A DNA stretch of 64,000 nt from positions 40,939-104,938 of the forward strand of contig JBCCHF010000020.1 in NCBI GenBank assembly GCA_039028895.1, written 5' to 3'. A model generated the notes under the pieces. It searched no databases. It saw only the letters and a list, made by a program, of their open reading frames with translations, and was not told the DNA's origin. Numbering within the stretch: the stretch's first letter is position 1; every line of letters starts with the position of its first letter. This stretch comes from JAHDCJ01 sp039028895 (lineage in GTDB: Bacteria > Bacteroidota > Bacteroidia > Chitinophagales > Saprospiraceae). Position numbers and translations under genes: made by a program. This document shows positions 19,101 through 24,827 of this stretch, piece after piece.

Positions 19101-19301
19101 GGATTCTGTTTCTTCGAGAGCAGATTTGGGTAATCCTTCCGCAACCAGGGAGTCAATTTTTTTCCATGCTTCCTCATAATCATCTCCTGAGACATTAGCA
19201 GGAGCTTGGTATTTGGTTTTCTGGACTCCACAGTAAGAGAAGAGTAACAGGATTATTGTAATTCCCAATAAGAGAAATAACAAGTTTTTCATGACGGACA
19301 T
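13110..19301 (-). CDS. Bacterial alpha-2-macroglobulin family protein
   Basis: 2063 residues, a giant envelope protein thought to trap or inhibit attacking proteases. The N-terminal hydrophobic segment ends FSYCGVQ, which may be a lipoprotein site although Tyr just before Cys is atypical. A helical region reaches about 400. MG-type beta domains follow, with the MG2-like FFIDRGIYRPGQTIYFKG near 610. The alpha-2-macroglobulin core includes ETVFFFPELMTDKDGN near 1285 and PRFLRESDEIYLTAKV. A thioester domain carries C1505-T-E-Q1508 in YPYECTEQIF, fitting the CxEQ rule. An Asp-rich DEDADGVPNSLDTEPN insert lies near 1235. Start could also be the ATG at 19292. Unlike enterobacterial relatives it is not next to a pbpC gene; the double-GNAT gene follows. 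Confidence 0.92.
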   Translation of the reverse strand: MSVMKNLLFLLLGITIILLLFSYCGVQKTKYQAPANVSGDDYEEAWKKIDSLVAEGLPKSALEETESLLEKARKDNNPSQTVKALIYKGKFKAELEEDGLVKAIYEMEQEIANSEFPIKPVLQSMVAEMYNNYLLNNIWKFRDRTTTVDFQSNDILTWTPEQVNKKSMELYNASIQYDDLKGIAIQSIKPILNYNENDETHRPTLYDFLLHRALDFYLNERTFLTEPAYKFYIDQPEALGKVNDFLNYDFETRDEHSLQFNALLKFQELIAFHTNDEDPTALIDANLKRLKYAHQKSVLPDKEELYLATLQGLQEKYEDHPSSTEIAHAVAMVYYNRGQNYRPSPTEANKYDLRTAFDIAEKAIQKYPDSYGAVGCRNLQKSILQKSLNVVSEKVNIPGQPILAKVDYKNIDRAYVKILHISDSDIKKMGRMSSRDKVNYLNNLDPINSFNFALPDDGDYQKHAVEFKINGLETGRYAVMVADNEQFGFDKKAVSFFNMHVSNLSIIHRNDEEGKKAFFVLDRTTGEPLQGVSVEFYSVNYNYKRREYEERKIKTVSSDKNGLVISPGATNSSYKIRLTKGTDYLHLGDNFYDNYYEGDNQITTTTTFFIDRGIYRPGQTIYFKGIVLQKGPDDMPKISKSFETKVTLFDANFQKVTETKVRTNEYGTFNGSFILPQGGLLGRMHLHCSDTKARKYFQVEEYKRPKFEVTFDKVKGSYKLGEEVSITGNAKAFAGNNIDGAKVSYRVVRQVRFPYWRWWYWGWYNPYNRSDMEITNGYTQTDENGQFEITFEAIPDKSIPAEQKPQFNYVVQADVIDITGETRSGSGNVSAGYIALNADISVPGQVNKNAIKSFTVNTTNLNGEFEPASCKVEVHLLKSPSKIFLNRYWSVPDKQVMDKNEFDKAFPYLAFEDEDQHQNWAIDREVGAFDFNTNDIKEIALGKLNLETGVYRVTFKTQDKFGEEIESIKHFTLYDLNSKQLPSQLANWQLSEVSKAEPGESVPVYFGSSFENGWYLVESEKDGILLSSNWDNPKTVGTTTFNITEKHRGNIHYNTAMVRNNRVFMTSKTISVPWSNKDLKLEYGTFRNKLYPGQDEEWIIKVSGPKGEKVAAEMLVGMYDASLDEFASNNWYLNPFPFSYSEKQLRRGTGFNSVSASIVADDWNEYGDNWYRDYSSLNWFGFGMYEGIYYRSKGHMRIGNQPTALMDSAVEEEVEVAAMAPPPAPGEALAEIADEDADGVPNSLDTEPNEQIAKNTKKEEGSTEGNFDDVQVRTNLKETVFFFPELMTDKDGNVIIKFKMNEALTKWKFMGFAHTPDLKYGFTENSVVTQKDLMIVPNVPRFLRESDEIYLTAKVSNLTENDMNGAALLEMFNAITMKPVDALFGNTGQQKRFEAKAGQSAPLSWKITVPEGAPAVVYRVIAKSDDFSDGEENAVPVLTNRMMVTETMPLPVRGNETKQFTFSAMEKASRSNTLTNHKLTLEFTSNPAWYAVQALPYLMEYPYECTEQIFNRYYANSLASNVANSHPRIQQVFEQWKNTDAMLSNLSKNQELKSALLEETPWVLNAQSEEEQKKRIGLLFDLNQMANQMETTLRKLVERQSSNGGFSWFPGGRDNWYITQYIVEGMGHLDRLGVKDLRSDDRTEEMMTRAVRYIDNRMADYYQELVKRANREEIKMEDDHLYYMAIHYLYARSFFLDQPLRGKAKEAHDYFTGQAEKYWLNKGMYMEGMIALSLQRQNKTTTPAKIVKSLKERSLNNEEMGMYWKYNRGWNWYQLPIETHALMIEVFDEVANDAQAVDDLKVWMLKNKQTTHWKTTKATSSAVYALLLRGDNWLLEDAPVQIRIGDIRVEPIAQGAMDADKEPNTVKPMLEAGTGYFKTDWNGENITANMANVEVTNPNKVVAWGAVYWQYFEQLDKIESFEETPLTINKKVFKEENSPTGPVIKPVDADTKLEPGDKLKVRIELRVDRDMEYVHMKDMRASGLEPINVISQYKWQGGLGYYESTRDASTNFFFSYLRKGTYVFEYPLRVNHRGNFSNGITTIRCMYAPEFTSHSEGIRLTVE

Positions 19302-19435
19302 TTTTGTTCAGGCCGGAAAGGCCAAATAATTCGTTTATAATTAAAACAAAGAGACTTTTAGAGATTAATCCATTAAGGAAAATTCCAAATAATACTCTGA
19401 GGGAGGATAAAGAAAGCTTCTTATACAGCGTGTTC

Positions 19436-19464
19436 TTTGAATGGTTAAATTAAGACTAATTTTG
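19436..19464 (+). promoter_or_regulatory. Promoter for the sigma-factor operon
   Basis: TTTG (19436-19439), 17 bases, TAATTTTG (19457-19464), a good match to the Bacteroidota consensus. Transcription would start near 19471, leaving a leader of roughly 220 bases before the ATG at 19689. Nothing else was recognised in the 387-base gap 19302-19688. Confidence 0.55.
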
Positions 19465-19688
19465 TTGTAATGCCTATATTTTTTAAGGCAGAATAATGGT
19501 ATTTATTATTTAGATGATGAAATTCTCGGTTTTGGTGTAAAGCGGGTCTTCATTGGAGCTATCACTTCAATAATCCTGCCTTAGCTAATTTTTCTGATGG
19601 TTTATTGGATTTAATGCTTGAAGATGCAACCCAGGATTTTTTTTCTTGTCTTGTAACATATGCCATTCTTAAATCGTCTTACGGGCAA

Positions 19689-20207
19689 ATGACTCCTCAG
19701 GAATACAATAAGTGCGTAGAATTGTATGCGGACAGGGTATATCGTTTTATCCTGAAAAACATCCGTCATGACTATGATGCGCACGATATTGTCCAAAATG
19801 CATTTGAAATCCTTTGGGTACGACATACCCAGGTTGAATTTTCAAAGGCCCGTTCATATTTGTTTACAACTGCCTATAACAATATGATCGACATTATTCG
19901 CAAAGTAAAGCGAATGGAATATGTTGAACAGGTACCGGAAGGTTATACTGGTTCGTTTACCAGCAATTTTGAGCATAAACAACTCATTGATCTTGCTGTT
20001 GAACGTTTGAATCCTGTCCACCGTTCTGTTTTATTATTGCGTGACTACGAAGGTTATTCTTATAAAGAAATTGGTGAAATGACCAATTTGACAGAAAGCC
20101 AGGTTAAGGTGTATATTTTCAGGGCCAGAAAGAAAATGAAGGAAATTTTAAGCGGCGAACTTACGGAAACCAATGGCAACGGAGGCCGGCGATCTAAAAG
20201 TTCATGA
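19689..20207 (+). CDS. ECF-type RNA polymerase sigma-70 factor
   Basis: 172 residues from the ATG at 19689. Region 2 includes YADRVYRFILKNIRHDYDAHDIVQNAFEILW, written here only as landmarks: DAHDIVQNAF for core binding and the following RSYLFTTAYNNMIDIIRK for -10 recognition. Region 4 is the helix-turn-helix LRDYEGYSYKEIGEM .. TESQVKVYIFRARKKM. In-frame upstream starts exist (TTG 19605, ATG 19614), but their extra residues are not sigma-like; the chosen N-terminus MTPQEYNKCVELYADRVYRF is typical of Bacteroidota ECF factors. It is followed by an anti-sigma-like membrane protein and a barrel, so it is likely held inactive until an envelope signal arrives. Confidence 0.9.
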   Translation: MTPQEYNKCVELYADRVYRFILKNIRHDYDAHDIVQNAFEILWVRHTQVEFSKARSYLFTTAYNNMIDIIRKVKRMEYVEQVPEGYTGSFTSNFEHKQLIDLAVERLNPVHRSVLLLRDYEGYSYKEIGEMTNLTESQVKVYIFRARKKMKEILSGELTETNGNGGRRSKSS

Positions 20208-20268
20208 AAGAAAAACAAACCGGAAAGAGGAATCAAACCTGAGGATAAACCGATAAAATGAATTGATT

Positions 20269-21282
20269 ATGAGCATCAATAGATTAAATTACGAATCGTT
20301 TGCTGTCGATTACCTTGATGGTACCCTAAAAGGAGACCAGTTGAAGGAAATGGAGCTTTTCCTTGAAAATAATCCAGCCATCAAGGAAGCGTTGACACAA
20401 ATGAAGGACCTGGTGCTTGACCCTGACTTTTCCATCACTTTTGATGGTAAAGAGGAACTCATCCACCCGATTAACTCAAAAGCAGAAAGAAAAGAAAGAC
20501 GTTTTGTTTTTTGGATCGGACTTGCAGCAGCTATCCTCGCTGGTAGCCTTATTCTATTGAAAGTGTTTATGCCATTTCAAGGTGTTGAACATGAGACTCC
20601 AATAGTAATTGAAGAAAAAGCAGATCAACCCCAATTAGAGCCAGAAGTACTTCCTGTCATCCCTGAACCCAACATTGAAGAGGAAGTTCCAGAATTAGTA
20701 GTTGATGTAACTGCTCCCGACAATACCCCGGTTGTCAAGAACGAAAAACTTGACCAACCCACAATAATTGAAACACCAAAAGCCATTAAAGAAGTTGTAA
20801 CAGAAGAAAAAGTACCAACCCTAGACAAAAATCCTGAAGTGATTGTTGAAGTAATTCATGACAAGCCCATTGATAATCATAAAGAAAGTCCAAAGGTCAT
20901 CAAAGAAGAAAAACCGAATATTATTGATGTTGCACCTCCAATAGAAGTCGTTCAGGCTCCTCAGCCAAAAGTTGATCCTGAAATAAAAGAAATTGAAAAA
21001 CCTATAGCTGAGGAAGTTACGACTCCAGTAGAAGAGATGGCAGTAGCCTCTCCTTCTTCTTCCGAAAAGGAATCAATTGAAAGACTAGATCCACCTCAAA
21101 CTCATTCAGAAACATTAGCGGTTGCGGTTAATGATACCGAAGAAATTGAAGAAAACGAATCCAAAACGAAGAATAAAAAGAAAAAACGACCTCTCTTTCC
21201 TAGATTTAAGGAGCGTTTTTCCAAATCAAGCTTAACCAATGCATTACTTCCTGAAGCATATTCAGGGGGTTCAGACGAATGA
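20269..21282 (+). CDS. Anti-sigma-factor-like single-pass membrane protein
   Basis: 337 residues. The cytoplasmic N-terminus (NYESFAVDYLDGTL .. MELFLENNP) resembles anti-sigma domains found next to Bacteroidota ECF sigma genes. One membrane segment lies at about 84-101 (FWIGLAAAILAGSLILLKV). The next 200 residues are rich in Pro, Glu, Val and Lys with no clear fold, suited to span the periplasm, and the C-terminus is basic (KTKNKKKKRP). The ATG at 20269 is preferred over a TTG at 20263. It sits 61 bases after the sigma gene and overlaps the next gene by ATGA. Likely sequesters the sigma factor; this is inferred from position and the N-terminal pattern. Confidence 0.75.
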   Translation: MSINRLNYESFAVDYLDGTLKGDQLKEMELFLENNPAIKEALTQMKDLVLDPDFSITFDGKEELIHPINSKAERKERRFVFWIGLAAAILAGSLILLKVFMPFQGVEHETPIVIEEKADQPQLEPEVLPVIPEPNIEEEVPELVVDVTAPDNTPVVKNEKLDQPTIIETPKAIKEVVTEEKVPTLDKNPEVIVEVIHDKPIDNHKESPKVIKEEKPNIIDVAPPIEVVQAPQPKVDPEIKEIEKPIAEEVTTPVEEMAVASPSSSEKESIERLDPPQTHSETLAVAVNDTEEIEENESKTKNKKKKRPLFPRFKERFSKSSLTNALLPEAYSGGSDE

Positions 21283-22082
21283 AGTTTTTCAACCACACAG
21301 CTCAGCTGAATATTATGACAAGGAGAGTCTTGATCATGCTGCTACTTGGATTTATCTGTTCAATAGGATTTGCTCAGCCTTCGGATGATAATACCATTCC
21401 GGAAGATATCCCTCCGGCAAAAAAGAAGAAACGATCTGACCCCTACAAGATCAGATTCTTTTTATTGGATGTAGGGCTAAACACCTATTTATATGACGGG
21501 TCGTTTACTCTGCCTTCAACACCCTTCATGAGCAACGGTTACAATATCAGTGACCTTGAACTCGACTATTCCCGTTCGATCAATGTTAATGTACATGTAT
21601 ATGCCCAAAGGATAAATCTGGTCAAACGAAAACTGAATATCATGCATGGGTTGTACCTTGACATCAGTAATTACAGGTTTGAGAATGATATTCGGATATT
21701 GCCTAATGAGCCACAACTGACCGTTATCTCTGATACTATTCAGTATAAAAAGAACAGAATGACGACCACGTTCATTAATGTGCCTTTAATGTTAAATGTA
21801 GTATCTGACCCGAGGCATCCCTATCGGTCATTCAGGATGAGTGCTGGCGTGTTTGCTGGTGTTTTGGTAGGTTCATGGACGAAACAAAAAAGTGATGAGT
21901 TTGGCGGACAGCGGGAAAGAGATGATTTTAACCTGAATAAATTCAGATACGGATTCCGAGGAGAATTGGGTTTCGGACCACTCAATTTTTATGTTACTTA
22001 CTCCCCCATTTCTTTATTCAGGGAAGGTGAAGGACCAGAATTGCTACCGCTGAACTTTGGATTTATGCTGATTCCGTTTTAA
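21279..22082 (+). CDS. Outer-membrane beta-barrel protein in sigma/anti-sigma operon
   Basis: 267 residues with a signal peptide (ending GFICSIGFAQ), a Lys-rich stretch (PPAKKKKRSDPYK), then alternating hydrophobic/polar strands ending in Phe (FGFMLIPF), as in small outer-membrane barrels of the PorT/OMP_b-brl type. The start at 21279 overlaps the anti-sigma stop as ATGA, supporting translational coupling; an ATG at 21315 would also leave a signal peptide. Its place as third gene of the sigma unit suggests a sensor or target of the envelope response. Confidence 0.72.
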   Translation: MKFFNHTAQLNIMTRRVLIMLLLGFICSIGFAQPSDDNTIPEDIPPAKKKKRSDPYKIRFFLLDVGLNTYLYDGSFTLPSTPFMSNGYNISDLELDYSRSINVNVHVYAQRINLVKRKLNIMHGLYLDISNYRFENDIRILPNEPQLTVISDTIQYKKNRMTTTFINVPLMLNVVSDPRHPYRSFRMSAGVFAGVLVGSWTKQKSDEFGGQRERDDFNLNKFRYGFRGELGFGPLNFYVTYSPISLFREGEGPELLPLNFGFMLIPF

Positions 22083-22101
22083 AGGTTATTCGCGGTTTAC
22101 C

Positions 22102-22137
22102 AAAAAGAAAGCCTCTCTGAAAATATCCAAAGAGGCT
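22102..22137 (-). terminator. Terminator of rplS
   Basis: On the minus strand, AGCCTCT (22131-22137) pairs with AGAGGCT (22110-22116) and is followed by a T-rich run (TTCTTTTTG, plus-strand 22101-22109). It lies 24 bases past the rplS stop. Confidence 0.75.
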
Positions 22138-22160
22138 CAAAATATCTTATGCGGTAAGTA

Positions 22161-22523
22161 TTACTTCTTGGTAATACGCTTTCTTTCTTTGATCCGTGCT
22201 TTCTTACCAACCAATTCGCGTAAATAGAATAATTTGGCTCGACGAACCTTTCCAAATTTATTTACCAGAATACCTACGATAGCTGGTGACTGATATGGGA
22301 AAATTCTTTCAACACCAACGCCGTTAGACATTTTCCTTACTGTGAAAGTTTTACCAAGTCCAGTTCCATTGATTTGGATGACATCACCACGGAATGCCTG
22401 AACACGCTCCTTTGAACCTTCCACAATTTTGTATTGAACAGTGATATTGTCACCTGGGCGGAATGATGGGTAGTCGAGATCTTTACCCATATCCTTTTCG
22501 ATAAAATCCAGTATATGATTCAT
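22161..22523 (-). CDS. rplS: 50S ribosomal protein L19
   Basis: 120 residues, full length. L19 sits at the interface of the two ribosomal subunits. Family blocks are clear: PSFRPGDNITVQYKIVEGSKERVQAF, read as landmarks FRPGD and KERVQAFRG; GVGVERIFPYQSP; and KVRRAKLFYLRELVGKKARI. Basic tail KERKRITKK. It is a single-gene unit here with a strong -7 box at 22565-22572 and a terminator at 22102-22137. miaA is transcribed divergently. Confidence 0.98.
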   Translation of the reverse strand: MNHILDFIEKDMGKDLDYPSFRPGDNITVQYKIVEGSKERVQAFRGDVIQINGTGLGKTFTVRKMSNGVGVERIFPYQSPAIVGILVNKFGKVRRAKLFYLRELVGKKARIKERKRITKK

Positions 22524-22564
22524 TTTGTCTAAATTTTCTGCCGTTAGCTTAAAAAAATGCCCCG

Positions 22565-22572
22565 CAAAGATA
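22565..22572 (-). promoter_or_regulatory. -7 box for rplS
   Basis: Minus-strand TATCTTTG followed by CGGGG, an exact TAnnTTTG 42 bases upstream of the ATG at 22523. Its form is that seen before many Bacteroidota ribosomal genes. Confidence 0.65.
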
Positions 22573-22615
22573 AGAGTTTAATTTCTATTCTTCTAACTTT
22601 AGCGAGAATTAAATT

Positions 22616-23530
22616 ATGAAAAAACCTCCCTTTTTGATTGTTGTTTGCGGTCCCACAGCGAGTGGAAAAACTCGTCTCGCTGTTGACCTAGCCTTTCACT
22701 TTAAAACAGAAGTCATTTCAGCTGACAGCCGACAATTTTACAGGGAGTTATATATCGGCACTGCCAAACCAGGTAAAAAAGAGCAAAGAGGGGTGTTTCA
22801 TCACTTTATTGACAGCCTGAGTATTGAAGATAATTATAGTGCTGGTGACTTTGAAAGGGATGCTTTAGATATTTTGAATACTTTGTTTAAAGATCACAAT
22901 GTAGTCATATTGGCTGGTGGTTCCGGGTTGTTTATTGATGCAGTTTGTAAAGGATTTGATTCCTTTCCCGAAATACCTGAAGCAATCAGGCAATCTGTCA
23001 GGACATTGTATGAAGCCCAGGGCATCGAAGGCCTGACCAAAGCACTTAAAAAAGAGGATCCGGAATATCTATTAACTGTAGATCAAAATAATCCACAGCG
23101 GATGACCAGGGCGCTGGAAGTTTCACTTACGGCTGGTCAGCCGTATTCGGCATTCCGGAAGAAGAAAAAGAATAAAAGGCCATTTGAAACGATAAAAATT
23201 GCTTACACCTGGGACCGGGAAACTCTTTACCAAAGAATTAATGACCGTGTAGATGTCATGCTCGAACAAGGATTGGAAGCTGAAGTTAAAGCATTAGACC
23301 CATTCCGCCAGCTGAATGCCTTGCAAACAGTTGGGTACCAAGAATGGTTTCCTTATTTTGATGGTGGTTATTCGAAAGCAGAAGCTATTAGGCTAATCAA
23401 ACGCAATACCAGGCGTTATGCCAAGCGACAACTCACGTGGTTCAGGAGAGATGAAACAATCCAGTATTTTCTTCCGGATACACCCCTCAAAAAAGTTATC
23501 CACTACCTGGAAGAAAAGATAAATGATTGA
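22616..23530 (+). CDS. miaA: tRNA dimethylallyltransferase
   Basis: 304 residues. Adds a dimethylallyl group to A37 of tRNAs that read UNN codons. Walker-type P-loop GPTASGKT at about 12-19, then ISADSRQFYREL with the catalytic Asp, GTAKP, the GGSGLFIDAV block, the DQNNPQRMTRALEV tRNA-binding block, and TVGYQEWFPYF .. KRNTRRYAKRQLTWFRRD near the end. All are hallmarks of MiaA. Length is normal. Its last 8 bases overlap the next gene's start. Confidence 0.97.
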   Translation: MKKPPFLIVVCGPTASGKTRLAVDLAFHFKTEVISADSRQFYRELYIGTAKPGKKEQRGVFHHFIDSLSIEDNYSAGDFERDALDILNTLFKDHNVVILAGGSGLFIDAVCKGFDSFPEIPEAIRQSVRTLYEAQGIEGLTKALKKEDPEYLLTVDQNNPQRMTRALEVSLTAGQPYSAFRKKKKNKRPFETIKIAYTWDRETLYQRINDRVDVMLEQGLEAEVKALDPFRQLNALQTVGYQEWFPYFDGGYSKAEAIRLIKRNTRRYAKRQLTWFRRDETIQYFLPDTPLKKVIHYLEEKIND

Positions 23531-24827
23531 TCAGTTACGAAGCGTATTATCTAATTACAAGAATGTAGAGCGCCATATTTACTTCCTTATCGGAGCGGAG
23601 TTTTTCCTTCAACTCATCAACTCTTCATTTTTTCTGCTCTTAAATTATTTCCTGGAAAAGGAAGGTTTTCCCGATTATCGAATCGCTGAGCTGGTCGGAG
23701 GAAGATTCCTTGCGGTAATGCTTCTTGCTACACCCTTGGGCTTTCTTATTCGCGGCAAAAAACTAAAACCTTTCTTCTTGGTAGCGGCAATCAGTATGCC
23801 CCTGATCTCATTGACGATCCTGTTTGCCGCCGAACAACAGAACGAATGGTTGTTAAACTGGAGCATCAGGCTGTGGGGCTGTTCTTTTGTATTTATGCAA
23901 GTAACGGCATTGCCATTCATCTTGCTAAATTCGAAAAAAGAGAACCACTCTGAAGCGATATCAATGTTCTTTCAGACATGGTCCACTTCCATTTTCCTTG
24001 TTGGCATCCTGAACTTTATATTAAATGGTATAAATCCTGAATTTTTTGATGAAAAACGGGTATTGCAGTTTTTCTCCATTCTTGGTTTTGTAGCCGTATG
24101 GTTTATTTTAAAAATAGATTTGGAAGAAAAAAAATCGGCCCCACTCCCCTTTCGACAAGTCAATGGTCCAAAAGACATTTTCAATGCGTTTTACGATGTT
24201 TTTATTGTTCCATATGACTGGAAACTCATTATTCAGGCAGCTACACCAACTTTGATAATTGCCATTGGCGCTGGTTTTACCATTCCGGTGATCAACCTCT
24301 TTTTTCTAAATGTCCATGGCGTAGAATCAAGGACATTTTCATTACTCGGGGCTTCTACATTTTTGCTGGTTGCAGTTGGAATGACCTTTATGCCTGTCAT
24401 AAAAAGGAGATATGGTTATATGATCGCCATTACGCTTTTCCAGTCACTTGCTGTGATCGCCTTGCTTATGCTAGTCACCACTGAATATTATCGATCATGG
24501 GAATATGCGTTACCAATTGCCATTTTCTTTTACATCATAAGGCAACCACTTATGAATGTGGCCGGGCCTATGACCTCGGAGCTAACCTTATACTATGTAG
24601 GGAAACGCAACCAGGAGATGATCAGTGCCTTGAATGCTTCTATCTGGTCGGGTAGCTGGTTTATCAGTATGGAAATATTTGCCTTTTTACGAAGAATGGA
24701 GTGGCGTTATGTGAGTATATTCCTGATCACAGTGGTATTGTACATTTTCGGCATTTTATGGTACGTATATCTGATCAAGACTTATGAACAACGAGAAGCA
24801 GAAAAACGCCTAGAAAGCAGCGTTTAG
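23523..24827 (+). CDS. MFS-like multi-pass membrane transporter
   Basis: 434 residues with about 12 predicted membrane helices in two halves separated by a charged loop near 200 (DLEEKKSAPLPFRQ), the pattern of major facilitator transporters. No substrate signature was recognised. The start overlaps the end of miaA by 8 bases, so the two are probably co-transcribed. The last 18 bases overlap, on the opposite strand, the end of the TonB-dependent receptor gene. Substrate unknown. Confidence 0.7.
   Translation: MIDQLRSVLSNYKNVERHIYFLIGAEFFLQLINSSFFLLLNYFLEKEGFPDYRIAELVGGRFLAVMLLATPLGFLIRGKKLKPFFLVAAISMPLISLTILFAAEQQNEWLLNWSIRLWGCSFVFMQVTALPFILLNSKKENHSEAISMFFQTWSTSIFLVGILNFILNGINPEFFDEKRVLQFFSILGFVAVWFILKIDLEEKKSAPLPFRQVNGPKDIFNAFYDVFIVPYDWKLIIQAATPTLIIAIGAGFTIPVINLFFLNVHGVESRTFSLLGASTFLLVAVGMTFMPVIKRRYGYMIAITLFQSLAVIALLMLVTTEYYRSWEYALPIAIFFYIIRQPLMNVAGPMTSELTLYYVGKRNQEMISALNASIWSGSWFISMEIFAFLRRMEWRYVSIFLITVVLYIFGILWYVYLIKTYEQREAEKRLESSV

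Noticed and set aside
20641..21060. Val/Pro/Glu-rich repeats in the anti-sigma-like gene as a tandem repeat array
   Set aside because: The residues are of similar type but there is no regular unit at the DNA level.
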